NCBI RefSeq assembly: GCF_013520985.1
Contig: NZ_JACDTY010000009.1
Coordinates: 1-64,000 of the forward strand
DNA: 64,000 bases
Direction of reading: 5' to 3'
DNA from: Mesorhizobium neociceri
GTDB taxonomy: Bacteria > Pseudomonadota > Alphaproteobacteria > Rhizobiales > Rhizobiaceae
The position numbers and the translations under genes are program-made. The notes below the pieces were generated by a model. It made no database searches. It saw nothing but the letters and a program-made list of their open reading frames with translations, and was not told where the DNA came from. Of this stretch, positions 1 to 8,130 are shown in pieces (positions within the stretch are counted from its first letter, which is position 1; each line of letters begins with the position of its first letter).

Positions 1-159
1 GAGCAGGCCTTCGCAAAGATCAAACACTGGATGCGCCAAGCCCAGAAGCGAACCGTCGAGGACACTTGGCGCCACATCGGCCACCTCGTCGAAACAATCG
101 AACCCGGCGAATGCAAGAACTACTTCGCAAACGCCGGGTACGCTTCCATCAAAACGTGA
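1..159 (+). mobile_element. 3' end of an IS630-family transposase gene, cut by the window edge
   Basis: Frame 1 is open from the first base to a TGA at 157-159 and reads as the last 52 residues of an IS630-type transposase: an AFAKIKHWMR block followed by TWRHIGHLVE and the closing ECKNYFANAGYASIK. This tail is characteristic of the rhizobial IS630/Tc1-like DDE transposases. The start of the gene lies outside the window, so whether the element is intact cannot be told. No clear terminal inverted repeat could be picked out just downstream. Confidence 0.85.
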
Positions 160-567
160 AAGACTCTAAGCGCGCGTACGAGGGCCACCTCGGCGCGACG
201 GCATCGGTCCCAGCGCGCCGGTCGGAACTGACTCACTGCCACTTGGTTTGAGCGGCGGCTGTCTGCCGACTGCAGGCGCATTGCCGCTGGCAGCAGGTCC
301 GCCTGCTGATCCGGCCGAACATGCGCCGCTCAGCACGGACCATTACTGCGGCATTGCTGCGCCCCGTCGATGAGCGTGGCAACAAGCCCGGCATCTCGGG
401 CGAGTCGGTGCCCGCCTGCATAGTCTTGTTTCAGCTCGCGCAGCCCCACAGTGCTGGCCATCCGCGTCTGCATCGACCGTCGCAAAGGTGCCGATGTTGT
501 GGTCGAGGAGCTACTTTTCCTGCCTGGTCGGCGGTGGCATTTTCCGGCATCGAAATCGCCAAAGCGT
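160..567. other. no gene recognised
   Basis: Several overlapping short open frames exist on both strands, but none has a ribosome binding site plus a recognisable protein pattern. It probably consists of IS flank and decayed sequence. Confidence 0.4.
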
Positions 568-816
568 TTAATCGCTGCGCAGGATTCTTGCTTCGAGCGC
601 GGCCGCCACAAAGGCTCTTCGAGCAGCTGGTGGATGAGCGTGACCCCGCAATACCTGCAGGCACGCGTCCATCGCTACCTTCCGTTTCTCGGTTTGACGA
701 TGAAGATCACGCAGCAGAATAGCGGCCGCCTCGTTGACGTCGAACACAACACGCTCTGAGCTGTGGCGGCCAACCTGAATAACAACCGGCCTCTCAAATC
801 TGCTCAAGCCGGTCAT
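568..816 (-). CDS. DUF982 family protein
   Basis: An 82-residue protein with the DUF982 pattern: an N-terminal strand region around PVVIQVG, the central VNEAAAILLRD helix (about 26-36) and the C-terminal CLQVLRG...ARRAFVAAALEA block (about 48-76). DUF982 proteins are small, of unknown function, and are almost confined to rhizobia, where they often occur in several copies on symbiosis islands and plasmids. A longer in-frame start exists 93 bases upstream, but the ATG at 816 is chosen because a GGAGG lies seven bases before it (824-828) and the DUF982 similarity starts there. A second DUF982 gene lies at the other end of the window. Confidence 0.75.
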   Translation of the reverse strand: MTGLSRFERPVVIQVGRHSSERVVFDVNEAAAILLRDLHRQTEKRKVAMDACLQVLRGHAHPPAARRAFVAAALEARILRSD

Positions 817-879
817 CTCAGCGCCTCCAAGGCGATCATGCGTCACAACGCCCGTTCTTCCTCTTTGCGGAGCCGAGCC

Positions 880-1010
880 GTTCCGTTGCCAATTGCGAAA
901 TGTCGACACAATGCACTCTTGACGTGCCCTGCGCCAGCCTCACACGCGTGGCCGACGCCCAGTCCTCGCATTTTTTCCACTGCCCGCTGCCAGACACTGT
1001 TTCAGCGCCG
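880..1010 (-). pseudogene. possible tail of a decayed second DUF982 gene; rest of 817-1361 empty
   Basis: Read on the minus strand, about 930-1000 resembles the DNA at about 63453-63520, which encodes the last residues of the other DUF982 gene in this window (the SGSG-K-R end and the sequence just after its stop). The frame is broken here and no start was found, so I read it as the 3' remnant of a DUF982 gene that once preceded the intact one. 1011-1361 holds nothing I recognise. Confidence 0.35.
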
Positions 1011-1361
1011 GCCAGGAGATGCCATTCGCCAGCAGACGAGTCGGGAGACAGGGACACGTAAGGCGAGACGGAGAGCGAGCGAAACACCGGTCGCACCTCG
1101 ATTTGCTGGCAAGCTGCATCGTTGCGTCGCCGCGATTGTTTGCAGAGCGTCATGATCTCGATCAGATGGCGAGAAGAGGCCTGGTCTTTCGGAAAAGCTG
1201 CTGGCCGAAATCTTGGGGTCTGACCCTCGATCCTTCAGCCATCAGGCCCCCGTTGCCACATCTCCTCAAATGCGGCGCCAGCGGCTGCTCGTTCGATCCT
1301 CTGGCAAGACCCCGGTTTCGGCAAACTCGCTTGCCTCGGCGGGCCGTTTGCCCCAATCCAA

Positions 1362-4300
1362 TCAAAGTCTCGTCAGCCGGTTTTGCAGCGCCTGCCGATC
1401 GGCCACGAGGTTGTCGAGGTGCAGCGGCTCGTGGTCTGGCCGCTCCCCGTCGAGCAGTCGTTGAACCAGCGCCCACGTGCCGTCGACCACAAACACACCG
1501 CAATCATGATCGTTCGACTGTCGCGGCATGCGGGCCGGCGCCAGGGTGGCGGTCAGCCCTTCTGCCAGCTGCCGTGCAGGCTCGTCGTTGTATCCTGCTT
1601 GCTGGAGGGAGTCGTAGTGATAGGCGACCCGGCTTTGCGGGTTGCGGCCATCGACGAACAGCAGCGACCAATGGGTGCCGGGGCGCGTGGCAGTGCCGTT
1701 GTTCACCGGCAGGAACAGGAAGTCGGCCGGGGCGTCGCTTTGATGATAGATGGACTGCAGCGTGCCTTCCGCCCCCTGCGGCCCCAAGTGGCGCAGTAGA
1801 TGCGAGACCGACGGGCTCACCAGCCGGATCCGGGCAGCGAGCGCTGGATCGATCCCCTGCAACTGCTGTTCCAGGAAATCATAATCGCTCTGGATATGGG
1901 CGTCGCTCAGCCACTCGGTGGCGCCGAGCACCGAGCCCGCGGCGACACGGGACGAGGCTGTCCGGTCCAACCCTCCGACCCGAGCGTCGGAGGAGGGGCT
2001 CGCAGTCAAAGTGTCCTCCTCCGAGGTGCTTGGCCCCGGTGAAGGCATCATGGACTGCGGCCGCGTGCCGGTCACCATCTCGCGCCGCTCCAACTCCTTG
2101 GCCAACCATGTCAAAGTGTCCTCCTCCGAGGTGCTTGGCCCCGGAGAAGGCGCTGGTTCCGACGTCGGCCACATGCTCCAGTCAAAGTTGAGCGGCATCT
2201 GCGGCGACCAGGGTGAGGTGGACCTGTGTCCGGCTTGCATCATGTCCTGCGCCTCCCCTGGCGATGCACCCGGTTGATGGGTGGGGGCCGGCGTCAGCCG
2301 GCGATCGCCTGAATTCGCGATCTCGCTCGGCTGCCGCCCGGCGGCAACGTCTTGCGGATTGTCCAGGGTCCTCTGCCTCTTCGCTGGCCTCACTTCAGCC
2401 GTGTCGCGCTCATCGCTGATAAGGAGCTCCTGGCTTGGCAGGAGGTTGCTCCTGGCAAGTGCACCCTGGTGCCAGGACTGCTGGCGCTCGGACGCTCCAG
2501 GATCCGGTGCCGGACGCTGGCGCGGGGCTGACTCGACAGACCACGACGGGCCCGGCTCGTCCGTCAGCCCCAAGCGGACGTCCTGATCGCCAGCGTTCGC
2601 ACGAAGCTCCTTTGGCCAACCACCAGTGTCATGCGAGGCCCAGTTCTCCCCGGCGGCGTCGCCGACGTGCTTCGGCTCCATCGGCGGCGCGTCTTCAGGA
2701 ATGTGGCGAATATGCTCGCGCTCCATCGCTCTAGCGCCGGCCTGGGACTTTCTAAGATGAGCCAGTGCAGAACCGGTCTTTCGACAACCGTCGGCGTCCT
2801 CTCTATAACTCTTGACATCTCGGTCCAATGCCTTGCCGGAAAGCCGACCAGCAATGCCCCGCTTGTTGTTTTGACGGAGGTAGTCACTGAAACCGCTAAG
2901 ACTGGTCGCATAGGTACTCGCGGTACGTGTTGCCGCTTCGTTTTTGTATTCTTTGATGAGAGCCGCGTCCTCGGGGTACGGATTCGCCTCAGCGCGGCCT
3001 GGAATCGGCACGACTCCGCCCGTAGACCGCGAGGTCCGTAGATGGTCTATTGCCGTGAGGAGAAGCTTGGACTTGCCAGTTTTCATGAACTCACGCGCAT
3101 CATTGGTCAACGACTCGTTGTGGAGCCGCGGACCAATAGGTTTTTTGTTATTTTCGAAGAGCCAGCGGCCAAAGCGGAGAAGAGTGTTTACGTAGTCCTT
3201 GGCGGTACGTTCGGCGGCACCGCCGTTAAGGAGGACCTCCTTAAGTCCCAAAATAAGGGGAGCATCTTGGGAAAAAAGAGGTTGCCGGCTGCTGTTCGCT
3301 TTCAAACCGCCAATTGAACCCGGCTGCGGCGCCGAGCCGGTCGGCATTGCTCCAACCTCTACATCTGAATTGGCGATCTCGCTCACTTGCCGCTCACTGG
3401 CGACCCCTTGCGGATCGTCTAAGGTCCTCTGCCTCTTCGCGCCGGGAAGTCCTCGCTCGTGCGAGGGCTGGGGGGCGGACTCTACCAGATCCGGTGTCTG
3501 ATGGTGACGCAGAGCTGATTCAACAGATGACCAATAGCCCGGTTCGTCCGTCGGCCCCAAACGCACATCCCGATCGTGGGCGTTCGCAGGAAGCTCGTTC
3601 GGCCAACTGCGAGCGTCCGGGGACGCGCTATGCTGCGCAGCGGCATCCCCGACGCTCATCGACTCCTGCGTCAGCTCAGCGCGGCCAATGTTCGGCGCGA
3701 CGGCGCCCGTCGACCGCCAAGTTCGGAGACGGTCTATTGCCTTAAGGAGTCTCTTGGGATCACCCTTTCCGACGAACTCGAGCACCTCACCGCCATCCGT
3801 CAGCGACTTGTTGTCGAGCCGGGCAACAATGCTCGCTTTGTCATTCTTGTAGAGCCAATGGCCAAAGCTACGAACAGTACGTACATAGTCCTTGGCGTAT
3901 CCTTCTTTGCGCTTACCTTTGATGAGGGCCCTCTCTAGCCCCGAAATGAGTTCAGCGTCCTCGGAAAAAAGGGGCTGCTCGCTCTGCCCTATCACGATTC
4001 CCATCAACTGAGCTGACTGCAGCACCGGGGACGACGGGTCGGGTTCGTCCATCAGCCACGAGCTCAAATCCTGGTCGCGACGCTCTGCAGCGGCGTGGCC
4101 GACCCGCATCGGCTCCGTCGGCGACGCCTCTTCGGGATCCGGAACGGGGGGAATTCGGCGCTCGCTCTCAATCGCCTTGGCGCCGGCCTGCGAGTTTCGA
4201 AGATGGGCCAGTGCAGCACCTATCCTGGCATCGCTACCGGCGTGCTGCTTATAGCTCTTGAGATCTCCTTGTAACGCGTCGCCGAAAAGCCGACCAGCAA

Positions 4301-5771
4301 TACCCTTCTTGTTGCTTAGACGAAGGTGATCACTGAAGCTCCTAAGAGCACTTGCATTCCTTGTGCCATTGCGTGTCGCTGCTTCGTCTCGGTAGTCGTC
4401 GATGAGAGCCGCATCCTGGGGATAAGGGTTCAGCTGAGCGCGGCTTGCAATCGGCGCGACTCCGCCCGTCGACAGCCAGGTCCGGAGATGACCAATCGCC
4501 GTGAGGAGTCTCCTTGGACTTTCGCTGAATTCGCGCGCATCGTCGGTAAGCGACTTGTTGTCCAGCCGGTCCTTAATGGGATCTTTGTTGTTCGCGAACA
4601 GCCAGTGGCCAAAGCTATGAAGGCGGCTTACATTGTTCCTGGCGGTACCCTTGGCGACGTCGGCCTCGATCAGGGCCTCCTTAAGCCCAGCAAGCAGCGG
4701 AGCATCCTGGGAATAAAGAGGCAGCTTGCCGCGCTTTATCAAACTCCGAGTTGACTCGGCCGGCGCCCGGGCGGCCGGCATTGATCCACCGCTTCCCCCT
4801 GCATTGGCGCTCTCGCTCGGTTGCCACTCGCTAGCCAGGCGGTGCAGATTGTGCTGCTGCTGATCATCGCCTTGCGCGTGTAGCTCGTCTGGCAAACTGC
4901 CAGCTTCATGTAACGGGCTGTCCTGCGCAGCGGGCTCGCCAACCCGCCTTGACTCCACCGGTGCGGCTTCTTCGGTATCAGCAATGGAGGGAATATGGCG
5001 CTCGCGCTCCATCGCCTTAGCGCCGGCCCGCGATTTTCGAAGCTGAGCCAGAGCGGAACTGATCGTCGCGTTGCCAGCGGCGGCATCCACCCGGTAGCTC
5101 TTCACGTCCTGAGCCAACGCCTTGCCGGAAAGCCGAGTAGCAATGCCAATCTTGTTGTTCGCCCGCAAGTAATCGCTGAAACTGCGGAGGGCGGTTGCAT
5201 ACATTCTGCCAGTTTCTGTCGCTGTTTCGTCTTTATAGTCTTTGATGAGACTCGCGTCGCGGGGATATGGATTCAACTCGGTGCGACCTGCGATCGGCAC
5301 GACTCCGCCCGTCGACTGCCACGTCCGGAGATGACCTAGTGCCGTAAGGAGTCGCGTTGGCTTGCCGCTGAACTCGTGCGCATCCTCTAACAGCGTGTCG
5401 CTGTCGAGCCCAGCAAGAGGCTTTCTTTTCTTGGCGAAGAGCCAGTGGCCAAAGCTGAGGAGGCAACTTACATTGTTCTTGGTGGTGCGTTTGGCGGCAT
5501 TCTCCGCAAGTGCCAGCCTAAGCCCCGAAATCAGCGGGGCATCCTCAGGATAAAGAGACTGCTTGCTGCGCCCTATCAAGACCCCTGTTGACTGAGCTGG
5601 CTGCGGCGCCGCGGCGGCAGGCATTGCTCCACCACCTCCATATGAATTGGCGACCTCGCTCATTTGCCGGGCAAAGGCTGCTGCACCTGCGGACCGAGCC
5701 GCAGGTGAGCTCTCTAGCGGGCCCGCCCTGTCCGATTGTCCGCGTACCCGCTTGGTCGAGGGCAATTCCAT
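1362..5771 (-). CDS. NopD/Mlr6316-like type III effector with internal repeats and C-terminal Ulp1 (C48) SUMO protease domain
   Basis: A 1,469-residue protein. Residues about 1284-1440 form a Ulp1/SENP cysteine protease domain with the expected triad and oxyanion residue: His1367 (in GTHWSLL), Asp1387 (in YHYDSL), Gln1418 and Cys1424 (in DHDCGVF). This class removes SUMO from plant proteins (XopD of Xanthomonas; NopD and Mlr6316 of rhizobia). Residues about 72-1015 hold 3.5 copies of a ~180-residue unit, annotated separately. Two KRQRTLD segments (about 780 and 1132) look like nuclear localisation signals, and a PSPGPSTSEEDTLT segment occurs twice (about 1208 and 1243). No Sec signal is visible, as expected for a T3SS substrate. 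A strong tts box lies about 50 bases before the ATG. The ATG at 5771 has only a weak purine-rich stretch upstream. Family assignment is firm; secretion and plant targets are inference. Confidence 0.9.
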   Translation of the reverse strand: MELPSTKRVRGQSDRAGPLESSPAARSAGAAAFARQMSEVANSYGGGGAMPAAAAPQPAQSTGVLIGRSKQSLYPEDAPLISGLRLALAENAAKRTTKNNVSCLLSFGHWLFAKKRKPLAGLDSDTLLEDAHEFSGKPTRLLTALGHLRTWQSTGGVVPIAGRTELNPYPRDASLIKDYKDETATETGRMYATALRSFSDYLRANNKIGIATRLSGKALAQDVKSYRVDAAAGNATISSALAQLRKSRAGAKAMERERHIPSIADTEEAAPVESRRVGEPAAQDSPLHEAGSLPDELHAQGDDQQQHNLHRLASEWQPSESANAGGSGGSMPAARAPAESTRSLIKRGKLPLYSQDAPLLAGLKEALIEADVAKGTARNNVSRLHSFGHWLFANNKDPIKDRLDNKSLTDDAREFSESPRRLLTAIGHLRTWLSTGGVAPIASRAQLNPYPQDAALIDDYRDEAATRNGTRNASALRSFSDHLRLSNKKGIAGRLFGDALQGDLKSYKQHAGSDARIGAALAHLRNSQAGAKAIESERRIPPVPDPEEASPTEPMRVGHAAAERRDQDLSSWLMDEPDPSSPVLQSAQLMGIVIGQSEQPLFSEDAELISGLERALIKGKRKEGYAKDYVRTVRSFGHWLYKNDKASIVARLDNKSLTDGGEVLEFVGKGDPKRLLKAIDRLRTWRSTGAVAPNIGRAELTQESMSVGDAAAQHSASPDARSWPNELPANAHDRDVRLGPTDEPGYWSSVESALRHHQTPDLVESAPQPSHERGLPGAKRQRTLDDPQGVASERQVSEIANSDVEVGAMPTGSAPQPGSIGGLKANSSRQPLFSQDAPLILGLKEVLLNGGAAERTAKDYVNTLLRFGRWLFENNKKPIGPRLHNESLTNDAREFMKTGKSKLLLTAIDHLRTSRSTGGVVPIPGRAEANPYPEDAALIKEYKNEAATRTASTYATSLSGFSDYLRQNNKRGIAGRLSGKALDRDVKSYREDADGCRKTGSALAHLRKSQAGARAMEREHIRHIPEDAPPMEPKHVGDAAGENWASHDTGGWPKELRANAGDQDVRLGLTDEPGPSWSVESAPRQRPAPDPGASERQQSWHQGALARSNLLPSQELLISDERDTAEVRPAKRQRTLDNPQDVAAGRQPSEIANSGDRRLTPAPTHQPGASPGEAQDMMQAGHRSTSPWSPQMPLNFDWSMWPTSEPAPSPGPSTSEEDTLTWLAKELERREMVTGTRPQSMMPSPGPSTSEEDTLTASPSSDARVGGLDRTASSRVAAGSVLGATEWLSDAHIQSDYDFLEQQLQGIDPALAARIRLVSPSVSHLLRHLGPQGAEGTLQSIYHQSDAPADFLFLPVNNGTATRPGTHWSLLFVDGRNPQSRVAYHYDSLQQAGYNDEPARQLAEGLTATLAPARMPRQSNDHDCGVFVVDGTWALVQRLLDGERPDHEPLHLDNLVADRQALQNRLTRL
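2005..2150 (-). repeat. pair of near-identical ~40-base direct repeats encoding PSPGPSTSEEDTLT
   Basis: Bases 2005-2046 and 2110-2150 are almost identical, 105 bases apart, and encode the same 14-residue Pro/Ser/Glu-rich segment twice between the repeats and the protease domain of the effector. The acidic SEEDTL core could be a SUMO-interaction or phosphorylation-type motif; that is inference only. Confidence 0.8.
2730..3281 (-). repeat. effector internal repeat 4 (residues ~831-1014)
   Basis: A full copy: FSQDAPLILGL, RFGRWLFENNK and LLTAIDHLRTS in half A; YPEDAALIKEY, SGFSDYLRQNNK and LRKSQAGARAM in half B. It is followed by the second KRQRTLD segment. Confidence 0.8.
3702..3974 (-). repeat. 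effector internal repeat 3, half unit (residues ~600-690)
   Basis: Only half A is present (FSEDAELISGL, RSFGHWLYKND, LLKAIDRLRTW). Where half B should follow, the sequence passes straight into the acidic linker (MSVGDAAAQ), so half B has been deleted in frame. Confidence 0.75.
4173..4718 (-). repeat. effector internal repeat 2 (residues ~352-533)
   Basis: A full copy with both halves: YSQDAPLLAGL, SFGHWLFANNK and LLTAIGHLRTW in half A; YPQDAALIDDY, ALRSFSDHLR and LRNSQAGAKAI in half B. Confidence 0.8.
5016..5558 (-). repeat. effector internal repeat 1 (residues ~72-252)
   Basis: A full ~180-residue unit made of two halves. Half A starts at YPEDAPLISGL and contains SFGHWLF and LLTALGHLRTW. 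Half B starts at YPRDASLIKDY and contains ALRSFSDYLR and ends in LRKSRAGAKAM. Both halves carry the same ...SFxxxL... helix pattern, so each unit is itself an ancient duplication. Confidence 0.8.
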
Positions 5772-5821
5772 CGGTTCTCACTTTCAGCAACATAGCCCGT
5801 TTGGAGTTGGGCCTTGATCTG

Positions 5822-5855
5822 ACATGGGGAAGCTGTCGAGAACCTTACGACGACA
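5822..5855 (-). promoter_or_regulatory. tts box (TtsI-binding promoter element) of the effector gene
   Basis: On the minus strand the sequence reads GTAAGGTTCTCGACAGCT followed by TCCCCATGTCA. This fits the rhizobial tts-box pattern (GTCAG-TT-TCG-AAGC, then a C run and TCA) at nearly every fixed position. It ends about 50 bases before the effector start codon. TtsI is the flavonoid/NodD-dependent activator of type III genes in rhizobia, so the effector should be induced during early nodulation. Confidence 0.8.
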
Positions 5856-6475
5856 ACGTGCCGCGCCAAGACACCTATGGTGTATGCGCCGCCCATCGCT
5901 CCGCGGCCGCGCCGAACAACAGTAGAAGACCGGGCCACTCGCCGCGTGGGCAACGCGGGTGAACCCTCCGCCGACGCTTCGCGCGCCAGGCAATAGTCAG
6001 ATTGCGGGTAGAACACAAAGTCCGGCTGCGGCTAATCGATCTAGGATATCCGACCGCCGAAACAGGCGTTCGTGGGAAAAGCACCGCGCGCCTGACTTTT
6101 ACGCGCAGCCTGATCTCGTCGAGTCCGGCCTGGAATAGTTGCCGCAGACCAGGCTTGAAAGTCGTCAACCGAGAGCGCTCGATGCGAGTTCCTGCAGCGC
6201 CTTCGCCAAACTGATTCGTGGTATCAGGTTCCTTGGACGAGATTGAGTTGATCGAAACCAAGCCGCATAGCGCCGCTTGATCAGCTTCGGCACATGAATT
6301 GCTGCCAGGTCCGCGACACGTATGCAAGGTCGCGCACTGTCATGCCAATGATCATGGTTATGGCGAAAATCGCCGCTCCAAGCACATTTGCGGTCGCCTT
6401 CAATGTTAGCAATTCCAAACGGCGAACGGCTGCGAGCGTAGCGTGCCGCTCCGGCGCTCTGCGACAGCCCGAAAT
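5856..6475. other. no gene recognised
   Basis: The open frames here, including one of 150 codons on the minus strand (5875-6327), lack a ribosome binding site and resemble no family I know. Apart from the tts box at its left edge and one sigma-54-like site (6288-6303) nothing stands out. Confidence 0.4.
6288..6303 (+). promoter_or_regulatory. possible sigma-54 (-24/-12) promoter
   Basis: CGGCACATGAATTGCT has GGCAC, five bases, then TTGC, with GG and GC exactly ten bases apart, matching the RpoN consensus except for the first T. It points rightward, where no gene is recognised, and no NifA-type TGT-N10-ACA was found upstream, so it may be chance. Confidence 0.25.
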
Positions 6476-7342
6476 CTATCTCGATCCAAATCCGAATCGG
6501 TCGTTGAGTCTTTCCCCTCCGAGCGCGGCAAACCGCGCCTCGATCTCAGGATTCCAGCAAGCCTCCCACGAGGTGCGACCGTCGGACAGGGTGAAGGTCT
6601 GCTCTCCGATTAGCTGGTTTACGATTAGCTCCGGTTGCTGCGGCCGCTCAATCCCACAAAACTCTACAATTCTGCGAATGGTCTCCAGCTGAACTTCGCG
6701 TCCTTGGTCGCCGATGATCTGCTCATAGTTCAATCCGAGGACGTCCTCCTCGTCTGCCCACGGTGCCATGGGATGACAGCGATCGTTGAAGATGAAAGGC
6801 GCGATCTCATCGAAGTACTTCAGCATCTTGTCAGGTCCGTTTGGCTCATTTCGCCACTTAATCTCAGCCCCGTCAGGCAGGCACCAGTCGCTGTCACCCA
6901 CATATCGCATCTGCGACACAATTGCCGCACGCATTTCACGCGAAAGAAAGATGATCTTGAAATCTTCTAAACAATGGCGAACGCCGACGTCGCACGGGAG
7001 ATGCCCATACCCAAACTGACCGGGCTGAATAAAGCGCGACGAAATCTCGATCGGTATCCATAAGATATTTTCCGAATGAGTGAAGCGCGCTCGGGCGACA
7101 TCAACGAAGCGGAAGTCTCCAATATAGTCCTTATTGAAAAATACATCGGACTGTACAAGCCCGAGCAGTCCAAGTAGGCGGGCATATAGGTGGGTGCCCG
7201 CCTTCGGAATCGAGCAAATCATAACCCGCGAGCTTGAGGCGCCGGCCATTGGCTTGATTGACCAAGATTCATTCGAGCAGGGATAAAGTGGAAAGGATTG
7301 ACCCGCGATACCGCGCAGCTCATCTGGAAGCGGGTGAGACAT
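6476..7342 (-). CDS. PAPS-dependent sulfotransferase-like protein
   Basis: A 288-residue protein with the two PAPS-binding signatures of sulfotransferases: the 5'-phosphosulfate loop ICSIPKAGTHLYARLL (near residue 43) and the 3'-phosphate motif in the strand-helix FKIIFLSREMRAAIVSQMRY (near 130). It transfers sulfate from PAPS to an unknown hydroxyl. It is not an evident NodH, whose loop differs, and I cannot say whether it is NoeE-like. The ATG at 7342 is preferred over a longer in-frame start at 7474 because AAGGAA lies six bases before it and the upstream residues look non-coding. It stands alone, 700 bases from the effector gene. Its setting in a symbiosis island makes Nod-factor or surface-polysaccharide sulfation possible, but no nod box was found upstream. 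Confidence 0.75.
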   Translation of the reverse strand: MSHPLPDELRGIAGQSFPLYPCSNESWSIKPMAGASSSRVMICSIPKAGTHLYARLLGLLGLVQSDVFFNKDYIGDFRFVDVARARFTHSENILWIPIEISSRFIQPGQFGYGHLPCDVGVRHCLEDFKIIFLSREMRAAIVSQMRYVGDSDWCLPDGAEIKWRNEPNGPDKMLKYFDEIAPFIFNDRCHPMAPWADEEDVLGLNYEQIIGDQGREVQLETIRRIVEFCGIERPQQPELIVNQLIGEQTFTLSDGRTSWEACWNPEIEARFAALGGERLNDRFGFGSR

Positions 7343-8130
7343 TGTGGTTCCTTGCGCTGCAGCGGCTTCTTCGAACAGCTGGAGCCGATGTAGAGAAACG
7401 ACAAGTTCCTGACCAGCTTGACCCAGCAGTCGCGCCCTTTGGTTGCCTATCCCCAGAAGTCGACCCCGTCCCATCCGCTAGCCGCGAGAAGAACCGCCAC
7501 TACGACGGCATCGACCACTTGCTGCCGGTGCTATTTGTTCACGGCATGTGGTAACTTGTCTTACATGCCTTCATTTTTGATTGTACTATGGCCCTTTTTC
7601 TAGAAGAAAGCAAGCGCACGTGATTGTGGCCGGAAATATACTGGAAAATATATTTTTCACGCGCGCCGCTTGTGCGTTGGCGCGCAGTCACCCGTGCCCA
7701 GACGACGAACGCCAGGTTTGCGAGGCACATGCGCAGCACAAAGGAAGCTTCATCGACAGCACCTGGCCGGAAGACCTCGTCCGGCGAATTCCCGGTTGGA
7801 AGATCGAATTCGTCGAGAAGCAGAAAAAGCAGAGCGGCCGACAGCGTACGTCCGTGCAGCCTTTGATCGTTGCCGGGGATCTCGCCGCAAGTCTAATCGT
7901 AGAAAGCTCAATGAAGTCTCGCAAGGCGGCCGCGCGATCGGCCGAGTTCATGCCCTCTGCCCCTGCCCCGGCTGCCGAGACATGGGCGCCAACGAAGCGG
8001 CAGACGGAACCGGGTATCGACCTTGGTTTATGATCTGCGTCAGTGAGCCGTCGATAAAACTCGAATATGAAGGGCTCTTCCGTTCGCCTTCGCAGGTCGG
8101 CTGCTAGTTTGGAACGAACACATAAGACAT
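7343..8130. other. no intact gene; possible decayed coding fragments and an A/T-rich inverted repeat
   Basis: Minus-strand stretches around 7600-7950 read like protein in two different frames (for example LLDEFDLPTGNSPDEVF and SADRAAALRDFIELS), suggesting a frameshifted remnant of an unidentified gene. At 7644-7658 GAAAA-TATAT-TTTTC forms a perfect inverted repeat of operator type. Confidence 0.3.
7644..7658. promoter_or_regulatory. inverted repeat GAAAA-N5-TTTTC, possible operator
   Basis: Perfect 5-base arms around TATAT, lying between the sulfotransferase (leftward) and an RpiR gene (rightward). RpiR/MurR regulators bind A/T-rich GAA...TTC palindromes, so it could serve the nearby regulator, though it is 470 bases from that gene. 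Confidence 0.3.
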
